This document shows, in pieces, positions 17,486 through 25,733 of a stretch of DNA of 64,000 nucleotides. Location: assembly GCA_963781025.1 (NCBI GenBank), contig CAWADU010000003.1, positions 930,001 to 994,000 of the forward strand. The letters are read 5' to 3'. This stretch comes from Tardibacter sp963781025 (lineage in GTDB: Bacteria; Pseudomonadota; Alphaproteobacteria; Sphingomonadales; Sphingomonadaceae). The notes under the pieces are model-generated. The model was given only the letters and a program-made list of their open reading frames with translations, did not search any database and was not told the origin of the DNA. Each line of letters starts with the position of its first letter. The stretch's first letter is position 1. Position numbers and translations under genes: made by a program.

Positions 17486-19447
17486 TCAAAGAGCTGCCCG
17501 GATTTTCGGCGCGATCGCGCCGGCAGTCAGGCCAAAATATTCATAAAGCTTTTCGGCAGGCGCAGACGCCCCGTAACGGTCGATGCCGAACCGCAAGCCT
17601 TCAAGTCCGGTATAACGTTCCCAGCCGAAGGTCGACCCCGCCTCGATCGAAACCTTCAGTACATTGTCCGGCAGGACGTCGCGCCTGTAAGCCGCGTCCT
17701 GCCCATCGAACAATTCCCAGCAAGGCATCGAGACAACATCCGCGCCGATGCCTTCAGCTTCGAGTTTGTCGGCCACTTCAACGGCCAGCGACACTTCCGA
17801 TCCGGTCGCGAGGAGCACGACGCCGCGCCGCGCCGTCGCCGCCCGAAGCCGATAAGCACCCCTGGCGGAACGGTTTTCCGCAGCCTCGGTGCGAAGCTGG
17901 GGCAAATTCTGCCGGGAAAGCGCAAGAAGCGACGGGGTCGCGGACGATTTCAGCGCGACGTCCCAGCATTCCGCCGTCTCGACCGCATCGGCCGGGCGCA
18001 TCACCAGAAGATTGGGCATGGCGCGCAGCGATGCAAGGTGTTCGATCGGCTGATGGGTCGGACCATCCTCGCCAAGTCCGATGGAATCATGCGTCATCAC
18101 ATAGATAACGCGCGCATTCTGAAGCGCCGACAGCCGGATCGCCGGCCGGCAATAGTCGGAGAACACCAGAAAGGTGCCGCCATAGGGAATAACGCCGCCA
18201 TGCAGCGCCATTCCGTTCATGGCGGCCGACATGCCGAACTCGCGGATGCCATAATAGATGTAACGACCGGAATAATCCTCGGCCGTCAGCGGGTTCTGCG
18301 CCTTGGTCTTGGTGTTGTTCGAACCGGTGAGGTCGGCCGAGCCGCCGATGGTTTCGGGCACGGCGTTATTGATCGCCTCAAGCGCGATTTCCGACGCCTT
18401 GCGAGTCGCAATCTTCTGCGGATTGGCGAGCAGGCCCTCGATGTGAGCCTTTATGCCGTTGTCGACGGGCAATTCGCCCTTCATCCGACGCTCGAACTCG
18501 CCGCGTTGGGCGCTCGCGGCCAGACGGCGACCCCAGGCAGCGACTAGATCGGCGGAACGTTGTCCAACCGCCTCCCAGGCGGTGCGAATATCGGCCGGAA
18601 TCTCGAAAGGCGGATAATCCCAGCCCAGATTGGCGCGGGCGGCGGCGACTTCGTCTCCACCGAGCGGCGAACCATGGGTTGCCGAGGTGCCCTGCTTGTT
18701 GGGCGCGCCATAGCCGATGATCGTGCGACATGCGATCAGCGACGGACGCGGATCGGCAAGCGCTTCATCCATGGCGCGGGCGACATCGGCGGGATCGTGA
18801 CCGTCGCAGGCGACAGTGTGCCAGCCGGTCGCCCGGTAACGCGCCAGAATATCCTCGCTGGTCGAAAGGTTTGTCGCGCCGTCAATGGTGATGCGATTGT
18901 CGTCCCACAACACATTGAGGCGGCCAAGCTTCAGATGCCCGGCGAGACCGATGGCTTCATGATTGACGCCCTCCATCAGGCAGCCGTCGCCCGCGATCAC
19001 CCAGGTGTTGTGATCGACGAGATCGGTGCCGAAGGTCGCATTCAGATGCCGCTCGGCAATCGCCATGCCGACGGCGGTGGCGAGTCCCTGCCCCAGTGGC
19101 CCGGTGGTCGTCTCGATCCCCGCCAACTCGAAATTCTCAGGGTGCCCGGCACATGGGCTGTTGAGCTGACGAAAATCGCGAATGTCCCCGATCGTCGGGC
19201 GCGCATAGCCGGTCAGGTTCAACAATGCGTAGATCAGCATCGATCCATGCCCCGCCGACAGCACGAAGCGGTCGCGGTCGGCCCAGTCGGGATGCTTCGG
19301 GTCGAATTTAAGATAACGGCTGTAAAGTACGGTTGCCACGTCGGCCATGCCCATCGGCATGCCCGGGTGACCGGAATTTGCGGCTTGAACTGCGTCCATG
19401 GCAAGTGCGCGGATCGCGTTCGCCATGGCTTGATGTGCGACGGTCAT
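17486..19447 (-). CDS. tkt: Transketolase
   Basis: Thiamine-diphosphate enzyme of the pentose phosphate pathway, 653 residues. Blocks include ANSGHPGMPMGMADVATVLY, GPLGQGLATAVGMA, the ThDP/Mg motif VIAGDGCLMEGVNHEA and, in the second domain, MTHDSIGLGEDGPTHQPIEH. It heads the co-directional tkt-gap-pgk-aldolase block. A back-to-back promoter region separates it from the plus-strand zapA block. Confidence 0.97.
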   Translation of the reverse strand: MTVAHQAMANAIRALAMDAVQAANSGHPGMPMGMADVATVLYSRYLKFDPKHPDWADRDRFVLSAGHGSMLIYALLNLTGYARPTIGDIRDFRQLNSPCAGHPENFELAGIETTTGPLGQGLATAVGMAIAERHLNATFGTDLVDHNTWVIAGDGCLMEGVNHEAIGLAGHLKLGRLNVLWDDNRITIDGATNLSTSEDILARYRATGWHTVACDGHDPADVARAMDEALADPRPSLIACRTIIGYGAPNKQGTSATHGSPLGGDEVAAARANLGWDYPPFEIPADIRTAWEAVGQRSADLVAAWGRRLAASAQRGEFERRMKGELPVDNGIKAHIEGLLANPQKIATRKASEIALEAINNAVPETIGGSADLTGSNNTKTKAQNPLTAEDYSGRYIYYGIREFGMSAAMNGMALHGGVIPYGGTFLVFSDYCRPAIRLSALQNARVIYVMTHDSIGLGEDGPTHQPIEHLASLRAMPNLLVMRPADAVETAECWDVALKSSATPSLLALSRQNLPQLRTEAAENRSARGAYRLRAATARRGVVLLATGSEVSLAVEVADKLEAEGIGADVVSMPCWELFDGQDAAYRRDVLPDNVLKVSIEAGSTFGWERYTGLEGLRFGIDRYGASAPAEKLYEYFGLTAGAIAPKIRAAL

Positions 19448-19504
19448 CAGCGCTCTCGGACCAAGGAACGGGATTGCGCCGACTCGGAAAGTCAGCGCGG
19501 GCGC

Positions 19505-19533
19505 ACATTGTCCAGACGCACCCCAAGCGTCAA
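19505..19533 (-). promoter_or_regulatory. Candidate promoter for tkt-gap-pgk-aldolase
   Basis: On the minus strand TTGACG (19533-19528) is followed after 17 nt by CAATGT (19510-19505), about 60 nt upstream of the tkt start. The -35 matches the alphaproteobacterial consensus; the -10 is weak. Confidence 0.35.
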
Positions 19534-19558
19534 CCGTCGCAACGCCAGTCTGATTTCG

Positions 19559-19588
19559 TTGACGCCCAATCGCTGGCTACACTATCGT
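19559..19588 (+). promoter_or_regulatory. Candidate promoter for the zapA operon
   Basis: TTGACG (19559-19564) and TATCGT (19583-19588) are spaced by 18 nt, about 34 nt upstream of the first gene start at 19622. An AGGGGAT ribosome-binding-like run follows at about 19607. This fits a housekeeping sigma-70-type promoter. Confidence 0.4.
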
Positions 19589-19621
19589 CCGCGATTGTAC
19601 TTCTGAGGGGATAGGAACAGG

Positions 19622-19852
19622 ATGAGCCAAACCTCTCGAGAGCGGGCCCTTCAGCGGATCGAAAACGCCCTTGGCCGACTTGCGCAGGCAATTCAGCGGT
19701 TGCCGGACGGAGCCTTCACGGCCGATATCTCCGATGCGGTCACCCGTGAAAGCCATGAAGCCCTGACAATGGCGCATAATCTTTTGCGAACGCGGACCGA
19801 AGCCGCCGTCGCGGGAATCGATCGCCTGTTGAACGATGGAAGGAAACGCTGA
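19622..19852 (+). CDS. Small helical protein upstream of zapA
   Basis: 76 residues, predicted almost wholly helical (RALQRIENALGRLAQAIQRL, then DAVTRESHEALTMAHNLL). No membrane segment or cysteine is present. Its stop shares one base with the zapA start (TGATG), so the two are translationally coupled. I do not recognise a named family. Position and helical nature suggest a ZapA-partner or division-associated coiled-coil protein, but this is inference only. Confidence 0.8.
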   Translation: MSQTSRERALQRIENALGRLAQAIQRLPDGAFTADISDAVTRESHEALTMAHNLLRTRTEAAVAGIDRLLNDGRKR

Positions 19853-20160
19853 TGGCGCAAATAGCCCTCCAGGTGGGCAACAGAAACTACGTGCTGGCCT
19901 GCCGCGACGGCGAGGAGGACCATTTGCTGCGCCTCGCCGCGGTGATCGACCGCAAGTGCGGCGAGGCAACCCAGACGCTGGGGGTCATGCCCGAACCGCG
20001 CTTGCTGCTGACCGCCGCCCTGCTGGTCGCCGACGAGTTGAGCGAAAGGTCGACGTCCGCCCCGCCGGCTTCGTCCGAACATGACCAGCAACTCGAATTG
20101 ATCGCCATGCGCATCGAAACATTGTGCACGGCACTTGAGGAACGAACCGCAAGGCCTTAG
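19852..20160 (+). CDS. zapA: Cell division protein ZapA
   Basis: FtsZ-ring-associated protein that bundles FtsZ filaments at midcell; 102 residues. It shows the N-terminal ZapA globular domain (ALQVGNRNYVLACRDGEEDH, LAAVIDRKCGEATQTLG) and a C-terminal coiled coil (HDQQLELIAMRIETLCTALE). It lies just before 6S RNA and fau, the classical zapA-ssrS-fau arrangement. Confidence 0.9.
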   Translation: MAQIALQVGNRNYVLACRDGEEDHLLRLAAVIDRKCGEATQTLGVMPEPRLLLTAALLVADELSERSTSAPPASSEHDQQLELIAMRIETLCTALEERTARP

Positions 20161-20162
20161 AT

Positions 20163-20312
20163 GGATAGCGGCGGGTACTGCCCGGTACGAGCTTTAGCGA
20201 ACATCCCTGAGGCGATAAAGACATCCTAGGGAGCTGTCCCTGACCAGACTCCGGTCTGACTTACACGGCGCCCACCTGACGTTCTGGCGTCAGAGGATAT
20301 TCCGGCAAACGG
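20163..20312 (+). ncRNA. ssrS: 6S RNA
   Basis: The zapA-fau spacer has the alphaproteobacterial 6S pattern: AACATCCCTGAGGCGATAAA, then CCTAGGGAGCTGTCCCTG, GACTCCGGTCTGAC, CGGCGCCCACCT and GGCGTCAGAGGAT. These can form the long hairpin with a central bubble that mimics open promoter DNA and binds sigma-70 RNA polymerase. The ends are approximate because no terminator T-run is obvious. Synteny (zapA upstream, fau downstream) supports the call. Confidence 0.85.
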
Positions 20313-20332
20313 CCATGGTGGTCCCGTCACCC

Positions 20333-20905
20333 ATGACTTCCGACACGACAAAACAGACGCTGCGTCAGCATCTTCGCCTGGTGCGCGATGCCTATGTGCG
20401 AAGCCTCGCCCCACCGGAACGGTCCCGGCAGGAAGCCGCCGCAGTGGACAGCTTGCTTGGGGTGCTCGGCGATGGCGCATGGGCAAGCTACCTCGCGATG
20501 GGAAGCGAAATCGATCCAGCCGGACTGGCCCATCACCGGCCGCAGGGTACGCCCCTCGCATATCCGTGGTTCGCCGACCGCCAATCGCCCATGCTGTTCC
20601 GGCCGGGCATCGGGGCGTTCGAACGGGGCCCATTTGGAATACGCCAGCCCGGTGCCGGCCAACCCGAACTGCTTCCTGACTGGATAGTCGTGCCGCTGGT
20701 AGGCGTTGACCCGGGTGGCAATCGCATCGGCCAGGGTGCGGGGCATTACGACCGCGCGCTGACGGCAATACGATCGTCGAAAAAAGTTACGGCCATCGGT
20801 CTTGCATGGGACGTGCAGTTGATCGACAGAGTTTCGGTCGACCCGTGGGATCAGCCGCTCGACCTGATCGTCACTCCCAGCCGAACCATCGAAGTGCAAG
20901 CATGA
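20333..20905 (+). CDS. 5-formyltetrahydrofolate cyclo-ligase
   Basis: Converts 5-formyl-THF to 5,10-methenyl-THF with ATP (the fau/ygfA product). 190 residues from ATG 20333 (MTSDTTKQTLRQHLRLVRDA); an in-frame ATG at 20315 would add six. The C-terminal signature VVPLVGVDPGGNRIGQGAGHYDRAL is family-diagnostic. The stop overlaps the DUF2842 start (ATGA). Confidence 0.93.
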   Translation: MTSDTTKQTLRQHLRLVRDAYVRSLAPPERSRQEAAAVDSLLGVLGDGAWASYLAMGSEIDPAGLAHHRPQGTPLAYPWFADRQSPMLFRPGIGAFERGPFGIRQPGAGQPELLPDWIVVPLVGVDPGGNRIGQGAGHYDRALTAIRSSKKVTAIGLAWDVQLIDRVSVDPWDQPLDLIVTPSRTIEVQA

Positions 20906-21117
20906 ACCCCACACTGCGCAAACCCATGGGCGTCCTCGCCCTTGTCGCCGGAATTGCAGCCTATGCCGTGCTGATCGCGACGGCGGCGCCCTGGATCGGC
21001 CAGCTCCACGCACTGGTACAGGCGCCGATTTATCTCGTCCTCGGAATCATCTGGATCTTGCCGCTGAAGCCGTTGCTGAGGTGGATGGAAACCGGGAAAT
21101 GGAAAACGCCACGATGA
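20902..21117 (+). CDS. DUF2842 family small membrane protein
   Basis: 71 residues with two helices (GVLALVAGIAAYAVLIATAA and ALVQAPIYLVLGIIWILPLK) and a short basic tail (RWMETGKWKTPR). The layout matches the alphaproteobacterial DUF2842 family, whose function is unknown. It overlaps fau upstream and the chorismate mutase downstream by 4 nt each, so it belongs to the same operon. Confidence 0.85.
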   Translation: MNPTLRKPMGVLALVAGIAAYAVLIATAAPWIGQLHALVQAPIYLVLGIIWILPLKPLLRWMETGKWKTPR

Positions 21118-21431
21118 CCAACATGCTGATGCCACCCGAAAAATGCGAAACCATGGCCGAAGTCCGCACGGCCATCGATGCGCTCGACCATGACATCGTC
21201 ACGCTCTTGTCCGAGCGCATGCGGTACATCGACGCCGCGGCACGGATAAAGCCCGATCGCGAAATGGTGCGGGACGAGGTTCGCAAGGCGGAAGTGCTGG
21301 CGAACGTCGACCGGGCAGCGCGCGAGATGGGGCTCCCGCCGGAGCTCGCCGCATCGCTTTACGAATTGCTGATCGAATATTCGATCGCGCACGAACTGGT
21401 GCATTTCGACGCGAACGCCAAATCCGCCTGA
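21114..21431 (+). CDS. Chorismate mutase, AroQ class
   Basis: All-helical AroQ fold, 105 residues, converting chorismate to prephenate. Visible blocks are AEVRTAIDALDHDIVTLLSE, RMRYIDAAARIKP with the active-site Arg and Lys, and ELLIEYSIAHEL. ATG 21114 overlaps the preceding stop; ATGs at 21081 and 21099 lie inside DUF2842. The sequence also resembles PchB-type isochorismate-pyruvate lyases, so substrate is not proven by sequence alone. tRNA-Asp follows on the opposite strand. Confidence 0.88.
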   Translation: MTNMLMPPEKCETMAEVRTAIDALDHDIVTLLSERMRYIDAAARIKPDREMVRDEVRKAEVLANVDRAAREMGLPPELAASLYELLIEYSIAHELVHFDANAKSA

Positions 21432-21454
21432 TTAGCTGAAAATCATGGGGAAAT

Positions 21455-21530
<76 letters not shown>

Positions 21531-21553
21531 GCTTTGGCTTGGAGGCGCCGTCC

Positions 21554-22828
21554 CTAAGCACTCGATTCCGGACTGTCAAGCGACCGATCGGGAATATCGT
21601 GAATATCGTGGTGGCCAGTCCCGAGAAGCCGTTCTTCGAACAGAAATCCGGCGATGTCAGGCTTGCCCGCGCTTTCCAGAAGCACCCGCGCCATGATCAG
21701 CAAAGGAACTGAAAGCAGCGCGCCCACCGTACCCCACACCCACCCCCAGAAACTGAGCGATAGAAGAATCATCAGGGGATTGATCGTCAGCCGCCGCCCC
21801 ACGAGCATCGGCGTGATGACGTTGGCTTCCATTGCATGAATCGCAAGAAACGTCGCGGCCGGCCACAACGCGCCGTAGATATCGTCAAACACCAGCAACC
21901 CGCCGAATGCGAGCATCCCCGTCATCACCGTAGGTCCGACATAGGGGACATAGTTGAACAGCGCGGCAAGGCCGCCCCACATCACCGGAGTGGGCATCCC
22001 GAGCAACGCCATGGCCAGCGTGACCACGGCCCCCAGCGACAGATTGATGATCGTAATCGTCCCTATATAGGCGGCGGTCGCATTCACCATTTCGCGAATC
22101 GTCCGGGCCATGCGGACCGATCCCGTCAGCGTCGACCGGCTGACGATGGTATGGGTGCGCATGCGCGTCCAGGTGGATAGAAAGAAGTAGATCAGCAACA
22201 GCCCGAACAGCATTTGGATGACCGCGCCCGGCGCCGATAGCGCGATCAGATCGACCAGCGAGTTGGGTGTCGTCACCGTCACCTGCGTGGGCGCATGCGT
22301 CAATGCGCGCTGGGTCAGAATTCCCATGATCTGATCGGCGAAGCGCTGAACGCTGGCATAGGCATCCAGCACGGGGGCCAGGGTTTCGCGCAGTTTTCCG
22401 ACCCGTTGCGGCAGCAAGGTCAGCCAGTTCATCGCCGGAAACAATATCGCGGCAATGGCGGCGTTGATGACCAGCACGACGCCGGTCACGCACAGAAGTG
22501 CTGCAAGCGATGAGGGCACCCGCCGCCGCTCCAGCCATTCAAGCGCGGGGACCAGCGTGACGGCAAGCGTGAAGGCAACGGTCACGGGCAGGAAAAAAGC
22601 CGCGCCCGCCTTCAGCGCGAACGGAATCATGAAGAACAGTCCGACCGCGATGAGCAGATTGAGCGACGACAGCAGCCGATCGCGCCGCCATGATTCGGTT
22701 TCCGCCTCCTGGTGATCGTGTGCCACCGGCGGATGCGAACTCTCCGGCTTCAACGGCGATCCTTCCGCCACAAGGTTCCCCCCAAATTTCAAGCGAGTGG
22801 ACGACGTTCGTTCCTCCGCTCTAACCAT
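21554..22828 (-). CDS. AI-2E family transporter
   Basis: Polytopic membrane protein, 424 residues, PerM/TqsA-like. A hydrophilic N-terminus of about 48 residues precedes about eight helices. The conserved second half includes NLSLGAVVTLAMALLGMPTP, FNYVPYVGPTVMTGMLAFGG and VITPMLVGRRLTINPL. Family members export autoinducer-2 or act as Na+/H+ or osmotic-response transporters, so the substrate is open. Single gene. Confidence 0.9.
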   Translation of the reverse strand: MVRAEERTSSTRLKFGGNLVAEGSPLKPESSHPPVAHDHQEAETESWRRDRLLSSLNLLIAVGLFFMIPFALKAGAAFFLPVTVAFTLAVTLVPALEWLERRRVPSSLAALLCVTGVVLVINAAIAAILFPAMNWLTLLPQRVGKLRETLAPVLDAYASVQRFADQIMGILTQRALTHAPTQVTVTTPNSLVDLIALSAPGAVIQMLFGLLLIYFFLSTWTRMRTHTIVSRSTLTGSVRMARTIREMVNATAAYIGTITIINLSLGAVVTLAMALLGMPTPVMWGGLAALFNYVPYVGPTVMTGMLAFGGLLVFDDIYGALWPAATFLAIHAMEANVITPMLVGRRLTINPLMILLSLSFWGWVWGTVGALLSVPLLIMARVLLESAGKPDIAGFLFEERLLGTGHHDIHDIPDRSLDSPESSA

Positions 22829-22931
22829 TTACGACTATTTAACGCCTGGGGCCGGAAATAGCTTCGAGGAATTTGTTCGTCAGGCAAAGGCGGGTGAGCA
22901 ATTCCCCATGGGGACCTGGAAGGGGTAGGTC

Positions 22932-23441
22932 ATGAGGTTTATCGCTTGTGCCGCAATGGCCGCCGCACTTCTGACGACACCGGCAAGCGCCCGCTGCTTT
23001 GATGTCGTGGGCCGCGTCATGGTCGAACGTTCCAGCACGGATTTGCTTGGCCGCGAACGCACGACGTTGCAACAGACCAGCGCTGCCTCGCCCGGCGATC
23101 ACCTCGTCTTCCAGCTCGACTATCGGAACGTGCGATCCACGGTCGCCAATACGATTGTCATCACCAATCCCATTCCCGCGTCGCTTGTCTATGCAGGCAC
23201 CGATTCGCCCGGCGAAACGGTTTCGGTTGATGGCGGCCGCAGCTTCGGCACCCTTTCCGAACTGAAGGTTGCCGAGGCCGACGGCGTCGAGCGCGCCGCT
23301 TTGCCCGAGGACGTGACCCATGTTCGCTGGGTGATCCACCGCGAAATGCCGACCGGCACCGGCGGCCAGCTCAGCTTCAGGGCGGTGATGCGTGATGTCG
23401 ATTACGTCCCGTCGCACGAAGTCCAGATGGCAATGCGCTGA
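22932..23441 (+). CDS. Secreted protein with a DUF11-like beta-domain
   Basis: 169 residues. A signal peptide (MRFIACAAMAAALLTTPASA) is followed by one beta-rich domain with GDHLVFQLDYRNVRSTVANT and VITNPIPASLVYAGTDSPG, the pattern of DUF11/'conserved repeat' domains usually found tandemly in surface proteins. Here there is one copy and no anchor. A GGAAGGGG-type ribosome-binding site lies just upstream. Function unknown. Confidence 0.75.
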   Translation: MRFIACAAMAAALLTTPASARCFDVVGRVMVERSSTDLLGRERTTLQQTSAASPGDHLVFQLDYRNVRSTVANTIVITNPIPASLVYAGTDSPGETVSVDGGRSFGTLSELKVAEADGVERAALPEDVTHVRWVIHREMPTGTGGQLSFRAVMRDVDYVPSHEVQMAMR

Positions 23442-23502
23442 CCACCGGCGCCTTTGATCGGCAGCTTTTCGTGCCGCCGAACGCGCCATCGCCGACACAA
23501 TG

Positions 23503-24450
23503 TCACTGGATCGGCTGTACCTTCGTCCTTGGCTCGCCGCGCTGGGACATCGCAAGATATGCGCCGATCAACATGATCAGCATTCCGATGACATCCTGTG
23601 CTTTCACCGTCTCTGAGAACACCGCAACACCCAGCAATACTGCGACGATGGGCGAGACGAACGCATAGGAGCCCGACCGCGAGGCGCCAATATCGCGCAG
23701 CAGGTGCATGTAGATCGTATAGCCGATCAGCGAGCCGAAGATGACAAGGAACAGCCAGCCGCCCCAAGCGGCCAGCCCCCAATCTCCGGACAAGGCGCGG
23801 ACGGCACCGTCCTCGAACCCGAGTGCATAGATAAAGAGGATGACGCCTCCGACGAGCGCCGTGATACCCGCAACGAAAAACGGCGGGTAGGAGCGCAGCA
23901 GCGGCCGCGCAAGCACCGACCCCAGCCCATAAGTAAAAGCTGCCGACGCGACGGCACCCGCACCCCAAAGACGCATGGTGCCGCTGATCGGCGCGGTTGC
24001 GGAAACATCGCTCAGGGCCTCGGGGCCGAACAGGATCATGAGGCCGATCACCCCAAGGCCGATCGCAAAAAGGCGTCTGCCATCCCATGTCTCTTCGCGC
24101 AGGAGCAGCGCAAAGCAAAGCAGCGCGATCGGCGTCAGCGACATCTCCAAAATTGCCGCCGTCCCTGAGTTTACGAACTGCATGCCCCAAAACAGCGGGC
24201 CATAACACAGCGAGATCATCAGTAGACTGACCCCAAAAAATCGTGGCGCGTCTCGGCGGTCGAATTGAATGCTTTCATGTCGCGCCTTGGCCGACAACAG
24301 GAGCAGCATGCCGGCGGTCATGAAACGCGTGCTTGCGAAAAGCACCGGAGGCACCGCATCGACGCCGGCTTTTATCCCGATCCAGGTTGTGCCCCAGATT
24401 GCACAAAGTGCGAGGAAGCTTAACGTATCGCGGCGTAGCAGAGCTTGCAT
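23503..24450 (-). CDS. EamA/DMT-family transporter
   Basis: Ten-helix drug/metabolite-superfamily permease, 315 residues, with the duplicated EamA domain: the first half starts FLALCAIWGTTWIGIKAG and the second has GSLIGYTIYMHLLRDIGASR and FVSPIVAVLLGVAVFSE. ATG 24450 gives a normal N-terminus; the frame is open for a further 164 codons through tRNA-Leu, which is not coding. Substrate unknown (amino acid or metabolite efflux likely). Confidence 0.9.
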   Translation of the reverse strand: MQALLRRDTLSFLALCAIWGTTWIGIKAGVDAVPPVLFASTRFMTAGMLLLLSAKARHESIQFDRRDAPRFFGVSLLMISLCYGPLFWGMQFVNSGTAAILEMSLTPIALLCFALLLREETWDGRRLFAIGLGVIGLMILFGPEALSDVSATAPISGTMRLWGAGAVASAAFTYGLGSVLARPLLRSYPPFFVAGITALVGGVILFIYALGFEDGAVRALSGDWGLAAWGGWLFLVIFGSLIGYTIYMHLLRDIGASRSGSYAFVSPIVAVLLGVAVFSETVKAQDVIGMLIMLIGAYLAMSQRGEPRTKVQPIQ

Positions 24451-24600
24451 GCACTGACCTTTGTAACGGGTATAAATGATTTCTGTCAGCCGGGCGTCGC
24501 CCGCGCCAGAGTCTAGAGAACGGCCGGGCCGGGTTTGAGCCCGTCCGGTCGAGAGAGCGCCGCTCGTTGACGCGGTCGGCAGCACCGGAGGTGCGGTGGT

Positions 24601-24762
24601 CGGGCGGAACAGCGCCTTGGTGGGATCGACATCGTCGTGGCAAACGCAGCCGTCGCGATAATCAAACCGAGGGTCGACTTCAGCGATGATGATTTCGATT
24701 ACGTCTTTGGCGCAAACACCAGGGGAACATTCATCGCGTTGCGCGAGGCGGCGTCTTCCAGG
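24601..24762 (+). pseudogene. Remnant of a short-chain dehydrogenase (SDR)
   Basis: One frame reads AEQRLGGIDIVVANAAVAII and KPRVDFSDDDFDYVFGANTR, then GTFIALREAA. This is the NAG-type motif and the following helix of a classical SDR, with the conserved Asn of ANTRGTF. No glycine-rich N-terminus precedes it (a stop lies at 24568) and no YxxxK active site follows before tRNA-Leu at 24817. It is a fragment of about 55 residues. The 24451-24600 stretch upstream shows nothing else. Confidence 0.65.
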
Positions 24763-24816
24763 GCGAGCGCTCCGGTCGACGTGCGCGGACGGCGGGTGAG
24801 ATGGTTTGATTTGAAC

Positions 24817-24902
24817 TGGTGCCCCTGGCCCGAGTTGAACGGGCACTTCTTGCGAAACTCGATTTTGAGTTCGAGCGCGTCTACCAATTCCGCCACAGGG
24901 GC
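24817..24902 (-). tRNA. tRNA-Leu (CAA) with an extra base in the anticodon loop
   Basis: Acceptor GCCCCTG/CAGGGGC, D arm GGCGGAATTGGTAGACGC, long variable arm, T arm GCCCGTTCAACTCGGGC and encoded CCA are all normal. The anticodon stem CTCGA/TCGAG encloses eight bases, ACTCAAAA, instead of seven. Removing one A (T at 24870/24871 on the plus strand) gives a perfect CTCAAAA loop with anticodon CAA. The CAA identity rests on that correction. Confidence 0.9.
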
Positions 24903-24971
24903 AACGCGAACTCCGCCTAGCGGACAGCAGGGCGCTTGCCAAGCGCCAGCAGCTTCGCCAAGTGCTCTGAA

Positions 24972-25733
24972 ATGAACAAACCTCCCCGTGCCATCATCCG
25001 CGCACTGCATTCCGAGCCGCAGCGCATCGCCAAGCTGCTCGCCCGCGCAGGGATAGCTTCGCGCCGCGAGATCGAACGCATGATCGAGGAGCGTCGGATC
25101 GCGATCGACGGCAAGACTGTCGAGACGCCCGCCACCCTGCTGAAATCGCTGAAGGGCGTGACAGTGGACGGCAACCCGGTAAAACCGCCCGCCCCTGCCC
25201 GCATTTTCTGCTTCAACAAGCCGTCGGGCGTGCTGACTGCCGCGACCGATCCCAAGGGCAGGAAAACGATCTATGACCGGCTGCCGCAGGACTTGCCGCG
25301 CGTCATGCCGGTCGGCCAACTCGACATGAACACCGAGGGACTGTTGCTGCTCACGACCGATGGCGAGCTGAAACGCGCGCTGGAGCTGCCGTCTTCGGGC
25401 GTCGAGCGGGTCTACCGGGCGCGCGCCTTTGGCACCGTCAGCCAGCCCCAGCTCGAGGAGTTGATCCACGGCATTGAGATCGAGGGTGTCCGCTATGGCT
25501 CGATCGACGCGAACATGGAGCGGCGGACAGGACGCAACTGCTGGATCGAGATGAAATTGGCTGAAGGCAAGAACCGCGAGGTGCGACGTGTCCTTGAACA
25601 TCTCGGCCTTAAAGTTTCCCGTTTGATTCGCGTGTCTTATGGACCGTTCCTGCTGGGTGACCTTGAGCCGGGCAAGCTATATGAAGTCCCGCGCGAAGAT
25701 GTGATCCGCTTGCGGGCGACGTTGAAGGCATGA
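24972..25733 (+). CDS. 23S rRNA pseudouridine synthase, RsuA/RluB family
   Basis: 253 residues. An N-terminal S4 RNA-binding domain (QRIAKLLARAGIASRREIER) is followed by the synthase domain with catalytic GQLDMNTEGLLLLTTDGEL (Asp near 118) and EGKNREVRRVLEHLGL. The closest named type is RluB (23S U2605). ATG 24972 is preferred; the frame opens 12 codons earlier. It overlaps rsmD by 4 nt. Confidence 0.9.
   Translation: MNKPPRAIIRALHSEPQRIAKLLARAGIASRREIERMIEERRIAIDGKTVETPATLLKSLKGVTVDGNPVKPPAPARIFCFNKPSGVLTAATDPKGRKTIYDRLPQDLPRVMPVGQLDMNTEGLLLLTTDGELKRALELPSSGVERVYRARAFGTVSQPQLEELIHGIEIEGVRYGSIDANMERRTGRNCWIEMKLAEGKNREVRRVLEHLGLKVSRLIRVSYGPFLLGDLEPGKLYEVPREDVIRLRATLKA

Noticed and set aside
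24451..24942. Extended N-terminus for the EamA permease
   Set aside because: It would run through tRNA-Leu and has no similarity; ATG 24450 gives a standard TM1.
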